13,006 nucleotides of DNA from Bacteroidales bacterium UBA1736. Lineage in GTDB: Bacteria; Bacteroidota; Bacteroidia; Bacteroidales; UBA932. Location of the stretch: assembly GCA_002315825.1 (NCBI GenBank), contig DCIC01000116.1, positions 1-13,006 of the forward strand. The letters are read 5' to 3'. The notes under the pieces are model-generated. The model was not told the origin of the DNA. It worked only from the letters and a program-made list of their open reading frames with translations, and made no database searches. Shown piece after piece: positions 6,450 to 13,006 of this stretch (positions are counted from its first letter, which is position 1; every line of letters begins with the position of its first letter). Made by a program: the position numbers and the translations under genes.

Positions 6450-8459
6450 TTATTTGGCTTGGTCTGATTTCAGATATTTGTCAGCCATATCCATATAGAA
6501 TTTCCAATCAAATGCGACAATATCGTGCCCACCTTCACGGACGTGATAATCGACACGGTCCTTATATCCCAGAAATTCGTAGACTTTTTCCGCTTCATCA
6601 GATGCCATCTTCTCTCCGGTAGGATCTGCCCAAAGGTCCTCTGTGGCACTTGCTACACAAAGTGGTCTGGGAGCAATCAGAGCAAGGAGTTCGTGCTGAT
6701 CGAAAGGGAGGGCGTTCTCATTGCGGATATATTTCTTGAAATTACCGCAGAACCAGTGCGGGAAAGCATTGTTTATCACTTCCAAAGTCTCACCCACTGC
6801 TCTTCTTGAGATTGCAGTTCCACCGCAACCCGAATCATTGGATACCACCATTGCAAAACGCTGATCCGAAGCTCCTGCCCAGAGAGCAGTCTTGCCCAGA
6901 CGGGAGTGCCCTATGGAAATCACCTTTGTAGCATCGATATCGGGATCTGTCTGAAGATAATCCAATGCTCGGCTCATTCCCCAAGCCCAGGCAGCAATAG
7001 TGCCCCATTCATCAGCCTCAGGATGTGATTTTCCGTCTTTATAGAAGAGCTTGTGAACACCATTGGTAAATGAATCATCCCAATCCGGGTCAACATCATC
7101 CCTGCTGAAGGTGGCAAGACCGTATCCGCGACTGAGAATATCCTCAAGGGGCCATCTTCTTTCGTTTGTTCCACGCACATATGGAGTATATCTTCCAAAG
7201 CGGGAATACTCAGCCCTTTCCGGTTCAGTAACACACTCCTCCAATGTCACACCCATATTTCCCGCAAAATTGATTCCAAGGAAAGTGGGGACAGGACCCT
7301 GCACATTATTTGGGACAATCACAAGAAGTCTTATATATTGTGATTCCTCTTTATTGAAATAAATGCCCACCTCTTTGAAAGTTGCTTTCCCGCCAAGAGC
7401 GTCCGGAGTCTGTTTCAATAGTTTGAAATGCATCTCGGAGGGCTTCCCGGGAGCTCTGCCGAACATCTCTTTCTCAAACAGGGCATACAGCTCCGGCCTT
7501 CTTTGGTTGAACCACTGCTCAGGGCTGGTCACCTTTTCCCCGTTCTGCATTGTCAGAGCATCGGGAAGAGTGAATTCGGGAACCATAGCCTCATCATAAT
7601 TGGGGGCCGGTCTGGTAAGTCCAAGGTCAGAGGTAGAGAAGGGATTCTGTATTGCCGCGTGAGCGCAGGCCTGCGCAGCGACTTCCTGATCGTGGAAGAC
7701 AAAAGGAGTGACATAACTGTTGCCTATCACTGTTCTGCCAGTGATGGCCTCGTACCAAGTACAGGCAGCTATGTAGCGTCCGACAGTATGATTGAGGTGG
7801 AACCCATCCCTCGTGACATTTTCCTCAACATAAGAGCCCCGCAGATTCTGAACAGCCGTTCCTACCGGAATGACGGAGAATTTGTACTTTGCACATATCT
7901 TCTTGGAGACTTTCATTATTGCATCATACATTGTCTTTTGACTGCATCCATAGTTTGCAAAACCATCGTGGACTACATTCGGTGCATAGGCCCAGGTCTG
8001 ATGCCAGAAAAATTTTGTACCCGCAGGCACTCTTGCTTTCACATATTTCAACAAGCCTTTCAGATACGGCTCGTAAGTTTCAATCTGCCCGGAGTAGTGA
8101 CTTGCCTGCTGGAATGTCACTATATCCCACTGCTCATCAGCGAGGGCTGTCTCCAGGGTAACATTCTGCGTGTATGTCTTCTTCCCGTCAGCAGAAATCT
8201 TGCAATACTGATAATCCGCAGTGTTATTGACCGAATTATTAAAATGTCGCTCAAGGGAACATCCTCCGATATACATATCTCCGATGATGATGTTCACGCC
8301 GTCAGCTTCTCCCAATTCGTGGAGATTCTGTTCAACTGCATCCATAGAAAAGCTGTTTCCTATGGCAAGGACCTTGATGGTTTTTTCCTGTGCAGACACA
8401 GTTAGGGCAAGTCCCAGGAAAAGAAGGACCGCAAGACAAAGAGTTCTTAATGTTTTCAT
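6450..8459 (-). CDS. Secreted two-domain esterase: DUF4886 (SGNH) + CE15-like glucuronoyl esterase
   Basis: A 669-aa protein with a Sec signal peptide (residues 1-23, cleavage at VSA-Q). Residues about 27-280 are a DUF4886/SGNH hydrolase domain: IGNSFS with nucleophile Ser36 at 33-38, and a late DGFHLN with the Asp218/His221 pair typical of the GDSL block V. Residues about 300-665 are an alpha/beta hydrolase resembling CE15 glucuronoyl esterases: LYALFEKEMFGRAPG, YGLATFSRDDVDPD, nucleophile motif GHSRLGK with Ser519, NDSGCGGTAISRR at 541-553, LIAPRPLCVASATEDLWADP, and GGHD with His645. CE15 enzymes cleave lignin or pectin-type uronic-acid esters; the DUF4886 half probably deacylates the same polymer. 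Acetyl esterase-CE15 fusions are known from Bacteroidetes, so a dual deesterification role on glucuronoxylan or pectin is a reasonable inference. A methyl-esterase function is an alternative. There is no adjacent SusC/SusD pair. The start is 9 nt after a terminator U-run. Confidence 0.87.
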   Translation of the reverse strand: MKTLRTLCLAVLLFLGLALTVSAQEKTIKVLAIGNSFSMDAVEQNLHELGEADGVNIIIGDMYIGGCSLERHFNNSVNNTADYQYCKISADGKKTYTQNVTLETALADEQWDIVTFQQASHYSGQIETYEPYLKGLLKYVKARVPAGTKFFWHQTWAYAPNVVHDGFANYGCSQKTMYDAIMKVSKKICAKYKFSVIPVGTAVQNLRGSYVEENVTRDGFHLNHTVGRYIAACTWYEAITGRTVIGNSYVTPFVFHDQEVAAQACAHAAIQNPFSTSDLGLTRPAPNYDEAMVPEFTLPDALTMQNGEKVTSPEQWFNQRRPELYALFEKEMFGRAPGKPSEMHFKLLKQTPDALGGKATFKEVGIYFNKEESQYIRLLVIVPNNVQGPVPTFLGINFAGNMGVTLEECVTEPERAEYSRFGRYTPYVRGTNERRWPLEDILSRGYGLATFSRDDVDPDWDDSFTNGVHKLFYKDGKSHPEADEWGTIAAWAWGMSRALDYLQTDPDIDATKVISIGHSRLGKTALWAGASDQRFAMVVSNDSGCGGTAISRRAVGETLEVINNAFPHWFCGNFKKYIRNENALPFDQHELLALIAPRPLCVASATEDLWADPTGEKMASDEAEKVYEFLGYKDRVDYHVREGGHDIVAFDWKFYMDMADKYLKSDQAK

Positions 8460-8468
8460 GTGGTTTAT

Positions 8469-8508
8469 AAAAAATGCGAAAACCGGTCACAATAATGGCC
8501 GGTTTTCG
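8469..8508 (-). terminator. Rho-independent terminator of the ribosomal protein/tsf operon
   Basis: On the minus strand, 16 nt after the tsf stop, CGAAAACCGG (8508-8499) pairs perfectly with CCGGTTTTCG (8486-8477) over a 12-nt loop, then a short CA gap and six T's (8474-8469). The stem is ten pairs with an extra G-T wobble possible. Its T-run ends 9 nt before the ATG of the esterase gene. Confidence 0.85.
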
Positions 8509-8524
8509 TATGTTATTCAAAAAA

Positions 8525-9520
8525 TTAGTCGTTCAGAGAGAATCTCTTGAAGATGATAACCTTTGCATCCTTGTCTACAGCTGCCATAGCGGCCTTGACT
8601 GTCTGCTTGCCGTCACCCATCTGATACTCCTGCTCCTCGAGCGTACACTCTTTGAGGAACTTCTGTACGCGACCATTGGCAATCTGCTCAATCATCTGAG
8701 CAGGAAGATTGGCTGCCTTCTCAGCGCCGACTGTCTTGATGATCTCACGTGCCTTGTCCGCCATCTCGGGAGTAAGCCATCCCTTAGAAGTATTGGACTC
8801 AATGTGAGCCTCACTGTCAACGTGAGCGGGGTTGATACCTGCCTTCTTGAGTGCAGCATCAACTGCCTTCTGAATCTGCTCTTCCTTGGTCTTCTCGATA
8901 GCTACCTGCTTCTCAGACTCAAGAACTGCTGCAGGGCAGTCAGCTGCTGAAATGGAAACGGGATTCATAGAAGCAACCTGCATTACAACACCCTTGGCGA
9001 TGTCAAGAGGAAGTTCCTTGTTGAAACCTACGATAGCTCCAAGTTTGCCATTGATCTTGTGAATATACTCTTTGATGTAAGGAGCCTCAACGCGAGCATA
9101 GAATGCGAGCTCGTGCTTCTCTCCTGTCTTTCCTGTCTGCTCGGTAACGGCTTCCTCAACAGTACGTCCATCGGCCATCTTACAAGCCTTGAGGCCATCG
9201 AGGTCCTCAGGGAAGTTAGCCATCGCAACGTCTGCTATAGCCTCTGCGAGGTTCTGGAAATCTGAATTCTGAGATACGAAATCGGTTTCACATCCCAAAC
9301 ATACGAGAATACCCTTTCCTGCGGATATTCTTGCCTTGACAGCACCTTCGGTAGCGTTGCGGTCAGCTCTCTTCGCTGCCACAAGCTTACCCTTCTCACG
9401 TATGATTTCCATTGCTTTGTTGAAATCACCGTCAGCCTCGACGAGTGCTTTCTTGCAGTCCATCATACCTGCGCTTGTCATCTTACGTAACTTCATTACG
9501 TCAGCTGCTGAAATTGCCAT
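8525..9520 (-). CDS. tsf: Elongation factor Ts
   Basis: A 331-aa cytoplasmic guanine-nucleotide exchange factor for EF-Tu. The N-terminal UBA-like domain carries VMKLRKMTSAGMMDCKKAL (residues 8-26) and IIREKGKLVAAKRADRNATEG, the canonical EF-Ts opening. The core follows with CLGCETDFVSQNSDF, containing the TDFVS signature whose Asp-Phe pair contacts EF-Tu. The protein is longer than E. coli EF-Ts (283 aa), with extra sequence toward the C-terminus, as is usual in Bacteroidales (about 330 aa). It is the last gene of rplM-rpsI-rpsB-tsf, starting 18 nt after rpsB, and is followed by a strong terminator. Confidence 0.98.
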   Translation of the reverse strand: MAISAADVMKLRKMTSAGMMDCKKALVEADGDFNKAMEIIREKGKLVAAKRADRNATEGAVKARISAGKGILVCLGCETDFVSQNSDFQNLAEAIADVAMANFPEDLDGLKACKMADGRTVEEAVTEQTGKTGEKHELAFYARVEAPYIKEYIHKINGKLGAIVGFNKELPLDIAKGVVMQVASMNPVSISAADCPAAVLESEKQVAIEKTKEEQIQKAVDAALKKAGINPAHVDSEAHIESNTSKGWLTPEMADKAREIIKTVGAEKAANLPAQMIEQIANGRVQKFLKECTLEEQEYQMGDGKQTVKAAMAAVDKDAKVIIFKRFSLND

Positions 9521-9538
9521 AGTGCTTGTCTTTTTTAA

Positions 9539-10360
9539 TTATTCTTCAGTATTAACCTGCTCTGCCTCGGGAGCTTCAGCCTCATCAGCCTTTGAACCCT
9601 TGCGTGCGCGGAGTTTCTTCTGAACGGGCTTTGCTGCCTCTTCCTCCTCAGAAACTTCCTTGTCTTTCTCGAGTTTCCTCTCTTCCAATCCTTCCTGGAT
9701 AGCCGCACAAAGTACATTCATGATACACTCAATTGACTTTGTAGCATCATCATTTGCCGGAATCACATAATCAATAGGGGTAGGATCGCAACATGTATCA
9801 ACAATAGCGAATACCGGGATATTGAGACGATTGGCTTCCTTGACTGCATTGGCCTCTTTCTGAACGTCAACTACAAATACTGCTGACGGAAGGCGGCTCA
9901 TGTCGCGGATTGATCCGAGGTTCTTCTCGAGCTTGGCCCTCTGGCGGTCCACCTGAAGGCGCTCTCTCTTGGCGAGCTTATCGAAGGTACCATCTTCCTT
10001 CATCTTGTCGATGGTACTCATCTTCTTGATTGCTTTACGGATGGTAGGGAAATTGGTAAGCATACCACCTGCCCATCTCTCTGTTACTGAAGGCATGTTA
10101 ACAGATGCTGCTTTCTGGGAAACAATATCTTTGCCTTGTTTCTTTGTGGCTACGAAGAGGATTTTGCGGCCTGACTTTGCAAGTTCCTTCATTACCTCGG
10201 CAGCCTCGTCTATCTTGACGATAGTCTTGTGCAGGTCAATAATGTGAATCCCATTCTTCTGATCGAAGATATAGGGAGCCATCTTAGGATTCCACTTACG
10301 GGCAAGATGTCCGAAGTGTGCGCCTGCATCAAGCAATTCTTGGAAATTTGTTCTAGACAT
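9539..10360 (-). CDS. rpsB: 30S ribosomal protein bS2
   Basis: A 273-aa small-subunit protein required for bS1 and mRNA docking. The signature LLDAGAHFGHLARKWNPKM is at residues 9-27, FDQKNGIHIIDLHKT at 32-46, and ERWAGGMLTNFPTIRKAI follows, then the conserved RLPSAVFVVDVQKEANAV and VDTCCDPTPIDYVIPANDDA. From about residue 225 a charged, low-complexity tail (KEVSEEEEAAK, ending EEAQ-like VNTEE) extends past the E. coli length; acidic extensions are common in this phylum. The ATG at 10360 has an A/G-rich but non-Shine-Dalgarno upstream. The preceding 149-nt leader is highly structured and probably autoregulatory. Confidence 0.98.
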   Translation of the reverse strand: MSRTNFQELLDAGAHFGHLARKWNPKMAPYIFDQKNGIHIIDLHKTIVKIDEAAEVMKELAKSGRKILFVATKKQGKDIVSQKAASVNMPSVTERWAGGMLTNFPTIRKAIKKMSTIDKMKEDGTFDKLAKRERLQVDRQRAKLEKNLGSIRDMSRLPSAVFVVDVQKEANAVKEANRLNIPVFAIVDTCCDPTPIDYVIPANDDATKSIECIMNVLCAAIQEGLEERKLEKDKEVSEEEEAAKPVQKKLRARKGSKADEAEAPEAEQVNTEE

Positions 10361-10509
10361 TTCTTTTAATCTTTTTAATTTTCTCTTTTCATCAATTTAC
10401 GGGTAGTGGCCTTGCCAGTCCCGAAAATTTTCCGCAGTGTGGCACTTTTGATCCCGGACATCCGTCCAGCAAAAGTTTCAACCACATCTGTGCAAAACAG
10501 TATACGTGA
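10361..10509 (-). ncRNA. Structured rpsB 5' leader (candidate bS2 autoregulatory RNA)
   Basis: This is the 149 nt between the rpsI stop and the rpsB start, on the minus strand. It holds a hairpin of 12 pairs: CTTTTG (10475-10470) pairs with CAAAAG (10450-10445) and CTGGAC with GTCCGG (10469-10464 and 10459-10454), with a 3-nt GAT bulge and GGAT loop. After a GAAAATTTTC palindrome (about 10423-10432), a second hairpin at 10423-10400 has CGGG/CCCG at its base and TGGC/GCCA with a tiny loop. No U-run follows either stem, so they are not terminators. In proteobacteria S2 represses its own mRNA through a leader of this kind; here the equivalent is inferred from position and structure only. Confidence 0.6.
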
Positions 10510-10899
10510 CTAACGTTTACTGAACTGGAAGCGTCTGCGTGCACCAGGCTGACCGGGTTTCTTTCTCTCGACCTCGCGAGCGTCGCGGGTGAGGAAACCT
10601 GCTGCCTTCAATGCAGAACGGTAAGCATCCTTGTCAACCTCGCAAAGTGCACGGGCGATACCAAGTCTGATAGCCTCAGCCTGACCTTTGATTCCGCCAC
10701 CGTCAATAGTGATGGTAATGTCAAACTGACCTTCAGTCTGAGTAAGTGCGAGAGGCTGATTCACCACGTAACGAAGAGACTCCTCCTTGAAGTAATTGTC
10801 AAGAGGACGATCGTTGATGGTAATGTTACCTTTTCCAGCTACAATATAAACGCGAGCTACAGCTGCTTTACGTCTTCCAAGGGCGTGTGTCTGTTCCAT
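10510..10899 (-). CDS. rpsI: 30S ribosomal protein uS9
   Basis: A 129-aa small-subunit protein whose C-terminal tail reaches the P-site tRNA anticodon loop. HALGRRKAAVARVYI occurs at residues 5-19, NDRPLDNYF at the expected place, GGGIKGQAEAIRLGIARAL in the middle, and the conserved basic end KKPGQPGARRRFQFSKR, where the terminal KR is the universally conserved tRNA-contacting pair. Length matches the family (about 128-130 aa). It lies 9 nt after rplM with which it is almost always paired in bacteria. Confidence 0.98.
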   Translation of the reverse strand: MEQTHALGRRKAAVARVYIVAGKGNITINDRPLDNYFKEESLRYVVNQPLALTQTEGQFDITITIDGGGIKGQAEAIRLGIARALCEVDKDAYRSALKAAGFLTRDAREVERKKPGQPGARRRFQFSKR

Positions 10900-10908
10900 T
10901 TGCTCTGT

Positions 10909-11361
10909 TTAAATTTCGTTCAACTTAATTTCTTTGGGGTTCTGTGCCTGATGAGGATGCTCAGGACCTGCATAAACAAACAGGTTTCCGAGAATATCAT
11001 CACCGAGACGTGTCTTAGGAAGCATACCCTTAACTGACATCCTAATCAATTCAGCAGGTCTCTTTTCGAGGATCTCCTTGGGAGTAGTGAAACGCTGTCC
11101 ACCGGGATATCCTGTGTAACGTGTGTAAACCTTGTCTGTCATCTTGTTTCCCTTGAGAATCACTTTCTCGGCATTGATAACGATAACGTTGTCACCGCAA
11201 TCAACGTGAGGGGTGAATCCGGGCTTTGTCTTGCCGCGAAGGACAAGAGCAATCCTGGATGCAAGACGACCAAGCGCAAGATCTGTTGCATCAATAACGA
11301 CCCACTCTTTCTTTACAGTCGCTTTGTTAAGCGATACTGTTTTGTAGCTTTGTGTGTCCAC
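10909..11361 (-). CDS. rplM: 50S ribosomal protein uL13
   Basis: A 150-aa large-subunit assembly protein. It shows WVVIDATDLALGRLASRIALVLRGK near the N-terminus, the conserved DCGDNVIVINAEKV, KVYTRYTGYPGG, and SVKGMLPKTRLGDDILGNLFVYAGPEHPH toward the C-terminus, in family order. Length is as in other Bacteroidetes (about 150 aa). It is the first gene of the rplM-rpsI-rpsB-tsf operon; its promoter is at 11419-11450. The start ATG is 51 nt downstream of the predicted transcription start. Confidence 0.98.
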   Translation of the reverse strand: MDTQSYKTVSLNKATVKKEWVVIDATDLALGRLASRIALVLRGKTKPGFTPHVDCGDNVIVINAEKVILKGNKMTDKVYTRYTGYPGGQRFTTPKEILEKRPAELIRMSVKGMLPKTRLGDDILGNLFVYAGPEHPHQAQNPKEIKLNEI

Positions 11362-11383
11362 TGTCTTGATCTTTAATTAGTTA

Positions 11384-11419
11384 ATAAAAATTGCGATCCC
11401 TACACAACATAGGGACCGC
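11384..11419 (-). terminator. Hairpin and U-run after lpxK
   Basis: On the minus strand GCGGTCCCTA (11419-11410) pairs with TAGGGATCGC (11402-11393), nine Watson-Crick pairs plus one G-T wobble, over a 7-nt loop, followed by AATTTTTATT. It lies 14 bp after the lpxK stop and fits an intrinsic terminator. The left arm starts exactly at the end of the rplM -7 box, so transcripts from that promoter begin inside the arm and cannot form the complete stem. Confidence 0.7.
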
Positions 11420-11450
11420 AAATGTACGCATTTTATTTCATTAAACCAAA
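11419..11450 (-). promoter_or_regulatory. promoter of the rplM-rpsI-rpsB-tsf operon
   Basis: On the minus strand TTTG (11450-11447), a 20-bp spacer and TACATTTG (11426-11419) match the Bacteroidetes -33/-7 consensus. The -33 box lies within the last codons of lpxK. Predicted start is near 11412, about 51 nt before the rplM ATG. Confidence 0.75.
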
Positions 11451-12503
11451 CAAGGTCTGCTTGAAATCGTTTTCTTCCTCCTCAGACAAGAACGAAGCCT
11501 TGATTGGAACAAAAGACAGACGTGACTTCAAGTTGACCGAGACCCCGGGGCAATCGAGGATTCTCTGGAAATCCTTCTCGGTCGTTATCACCGCGGACGT
11601 CGGGAACTGCCTTGCCGCTGATTCAATCGACAGGATATCACGACGGGAGAACCAGTGATGATCGGGGAACTTGATATGCCGGACAATCTGATAACTGTCG
11701 CACAAATAATCTCTGAATGCCGAGTCAGCGGCAATCCCTGTAAACAGAATGGCCCTCTTTGAATAAGAATACCTCTTATCCATCTGCGAGTACACTCCGA
11801 CAGGCTGGCAATAATCAACTGTCGTGAAGAATACCTTCGCCTGAGACTTGCCGAGATTCAATTTATCGATACACTCCTGCCTCTCTTCTTCGCTTAAATA
11901 ATGGGGACATTTGGTGATAATGATAATGTCAGCGGCCCTGACTCTTTGTGGCAAATCTCTCAAATTGCCATAGGGCAACAATTTGCTTTCTGTAATAGGC
12001 CGGCTGTAGTCCACAAGTACAATATTGACAGTCGGAAGAAGATTTCTGTACTGGAATGCATCGTCGAGGATAATCAATTCTGCCGGGCTGAACTCTTTGT
12101 TGCGGCATTTGCGCCCCTTCTTTGACTCACCGATCTTTTGGGGATGACAAAGAAAATCACAACCCTCAATCCTATTCTTGTCCACTGCCACCGTCACTTG
12201 AGGGAATTTTCTCTTTATCTGCATAGGCTCGTCTCCGTAATAGAGAGTGGACTCTGATTCTATCACCTGTTGGAATCCCTTTGACTTGCGTTTATAGCCC
12301 CGGGACAGAACAGCCATATGCTTGAACGCCCAATCGGGTTCTTGAGCGAACATCCTGAGTAACATTTCAGTGTGAGGTGTCTTGCCGGTACCTCCGACAG
12401 TAACATTCCCTATACAAATCGTCGGGACCTCACTTCTGACTTGCTTTCTCCATCCACGATTAAATAAGGCGTGTCTTATTTTCAATACTATTCTATATAT
12501 CAT
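11433..12503 (-). CDS. lpxK: Tetraacyldisaccharide 4'-kinase
   Basis: A 356-aa membrane-associated kinase that adds the 4'-phosphate to the lipid A precursor, making lipid IVA. The P-loop CIGNVTVGGTGKTPHTEML is at residues 30-48 (Lys41-Thr42), SRGYKRK at 67-73, YYGDEPMQI at 88-96, and the DDAFQYR block (147-153) corresponds to the DDGLQHR catalytic block of other LpxKs. The C-terminal FPDHHWFSRRDI is also characteristic. The start at 12503 overlaps the dus stop by four bases (ATGA), and an in-frame stop 18 nt upstream fixes it. The segment before the P-loop is about 20 residues shorter than in E. coli, so the membrane-anchoring N-terminal helix is reduced. The gene ends in an intrinsic terminator that abuts the rplM promoter. 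Confidence 0.95.
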   Translation of the reverse strand: MIYRIVLKIRHALFNRGWRKQVRSEVPTICIGNVTVGGTGKTPHTEMLLRMFAQEPDWAFKHMAVLSRGYKRKSKGFQQVIESESTLYYGDEPMQIKRKFPQVTVAVDKNRIEGCDFLCHPQKIGESKKGRKCRNKEFSPAELIILDDAFQYRNLLPTVNIVLVDYSRPITESKLLPYGNLRDLPQRVRAADIIIITKCPHYLSEEERQECIDKLNLGKSQAKVFFTTVDYCQPVGVYSQMDKRYSYSKRAILFTGIAADSAFRDYLCDSYQIVRHIKFPDHHWFSRRDILSIESAARQFPTSAVITTEKDFQRILDCPGVSVNLKSRLSFVPIKASFLSEEEENDFKQTLFGLMK

Positions 12504-13006
12504 ATTCCATAAACATTGTTACTTGTTGTCATTTCCACATCTCCCCATTGCTTGGCCACATAATCCAGAGTCAAGAACAACTCTTCGGGATCCCTGAGAG
12601 TCACAAGCTTGATCCTGGTTTCCTTGAATTCAGGCAAACCTTTGAAATAACAGGAAAGATGCCTTCGCATCTCAAGAACCCCTGTCACATTCCCCTTCAG
12701 ATCAAGAGAAAGTCTCAGGTGCCGTTTGGCAAGATCAACTCGGTCCCTTACACTCATAGGAGGGAGTACTTCTCCAGTCGCAAGATAATGCTTTATCTCC
12801 GAAAAAATCCAAGGATGTCCGAAAGAGGCTCTTCCGACCATTATTCCATCCACCCCATATCTATCGAAGCACTCCTTCGCCCGTTGTGGAGTAGTCACAT
12901 CCCCATTGCCGATAATCGGTATCTTTATTCTTGGATTATTCTTGACGTCACCGATCAATGTCCAGTCGGCATCCCCTCTGTACATCTGCTGACGAGTCCG
13001 CCCGTG
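12500..13006 (-). CDS. dus: tRNA-dihydrouridine synthase, C-terminal part (5' end outside window)
   Basis: The last 168 codons of an FMN-dependent enzyme that reduces uridine to 5,6-dihydrouridine in tRNA D-loops. The reading frame is open to the right edge: HGRTRQQMYRGDADW starts at the window end, where HGRT is the Dus signature; IPIIGNGDVTTPQRA and GVDGIMVGRASFGHPWIF are the FMN-phosphate-binding segments, in family order. A start at the internal Met (12985) is rejected because HGRTRQQ upstream is part of the conserved domain. The C-terminal helical tRNA-binding domain is complete. The DusB-like (nifR3) subfamily is likely but not proven. The stop overlaps the lpxK start, so the two are probably co-translated. 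Confidence 0.95.
   Translation of the reverse strand, partial: HGRTRQQMYRGDADWTLIGDVKNNPRIKIPIIGNGDVTTPQRAKECFDRYGVDGIMVGRASFGHPWIFSEIKHYLATGEVLPPMSVRDRVDLAKRHLRLSLDLKGNVTGVLEMRRHLSCYFKGLPEFKETRIKLVTLRDPEELFLTLDYVAKQWGDVEMTTSNNVYGI

Noticed and set aside
7428..8405. A 325-codon plus-strand open frame
   Set aside because: It lies wholly antisense to the well-supported esterase gene, has no recognisable domain, and its composition looks like the reverse of a coding strand.
1..13006. Mobile element, CRISPR array, toxin-antitoxin, phage or defence genes
   Set aside because: No transposase or integrase, spaced direct repeats, tRNA or att-like repeats were seen; the gene content is housekeeping and envelope functions.

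Overview
The window comes from a member of the Bacteroidales, probably gut-associated. The 16S rRNA 5' end is Bacteroides-like. Four promoters fit the Bacteroidetes pattern (-33 TTTG, about 19-20 bp, -7 TAnnTTTG), and most starts lack a Shine-Dalgarno and sit behind A-rich leaders. The protein repertoire agrees: a Spirochaete/Bacteroidetes-style DUF4886 domain fused to a CE15 esterase, a secreted GH20, a long EF-Ts, an S2 with an acidic tail, and LpxK. Genus cannot be settled here; an uncultured Bacteroidales lineage is plausible.

Layout, left to right. 1-110 is the 5' end of a 16S rRNA gene on the minus strand, with its leader and a near-perfect rrn promoter up to about 286. Divergent from it on the plus strand are two half-size CHR transporter genes (339-899, 896-1501) and a secreted GH20 beta-N-acetylhexosaminidase (1530-3203). 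Everything from 3223 to the right edge is on the minus strand. In transcription order, from right to left, it runs: dus (5' part outside the window) and lpxK, joined by a 4-nt overlap; a terminator and rplM promoter packed into about 60 bp; the rplM-rpsI-rpsB-tsf translation operon, with a structured 149-nt leader before rpsB; a strong terminator at 8469-8508; a two-domain DUF4886-CE15 secreted esterase (6450-8459); a Wzx-type flippase (4976-6421) overlapping a cyclophilin lipoprotein gene (4299-4979); a 194-nt intergenic region with hairpins; and an EamA transporter (3223-4104).

Functionally, most of the window is housekeeping: rRNA, ribosomal proteins, EF-Ts, tRNA dihydrouridylation and lipid A phosphorylation. 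Envelope and glycan genes are interspersed: GH20, the dual esterase, the flippase and the surface-type cyclophilin. I see no mobile element, CRISPR array, tRNA gene or defence island. The most interesting items are the probable bS2 autoregulatory leader upstream of rpsB, the fused dual esterase with a terminator hairpin directly at its start codon, and the translationally coupled flippase/cyclophilin pair. None is clearly a wholly new system.
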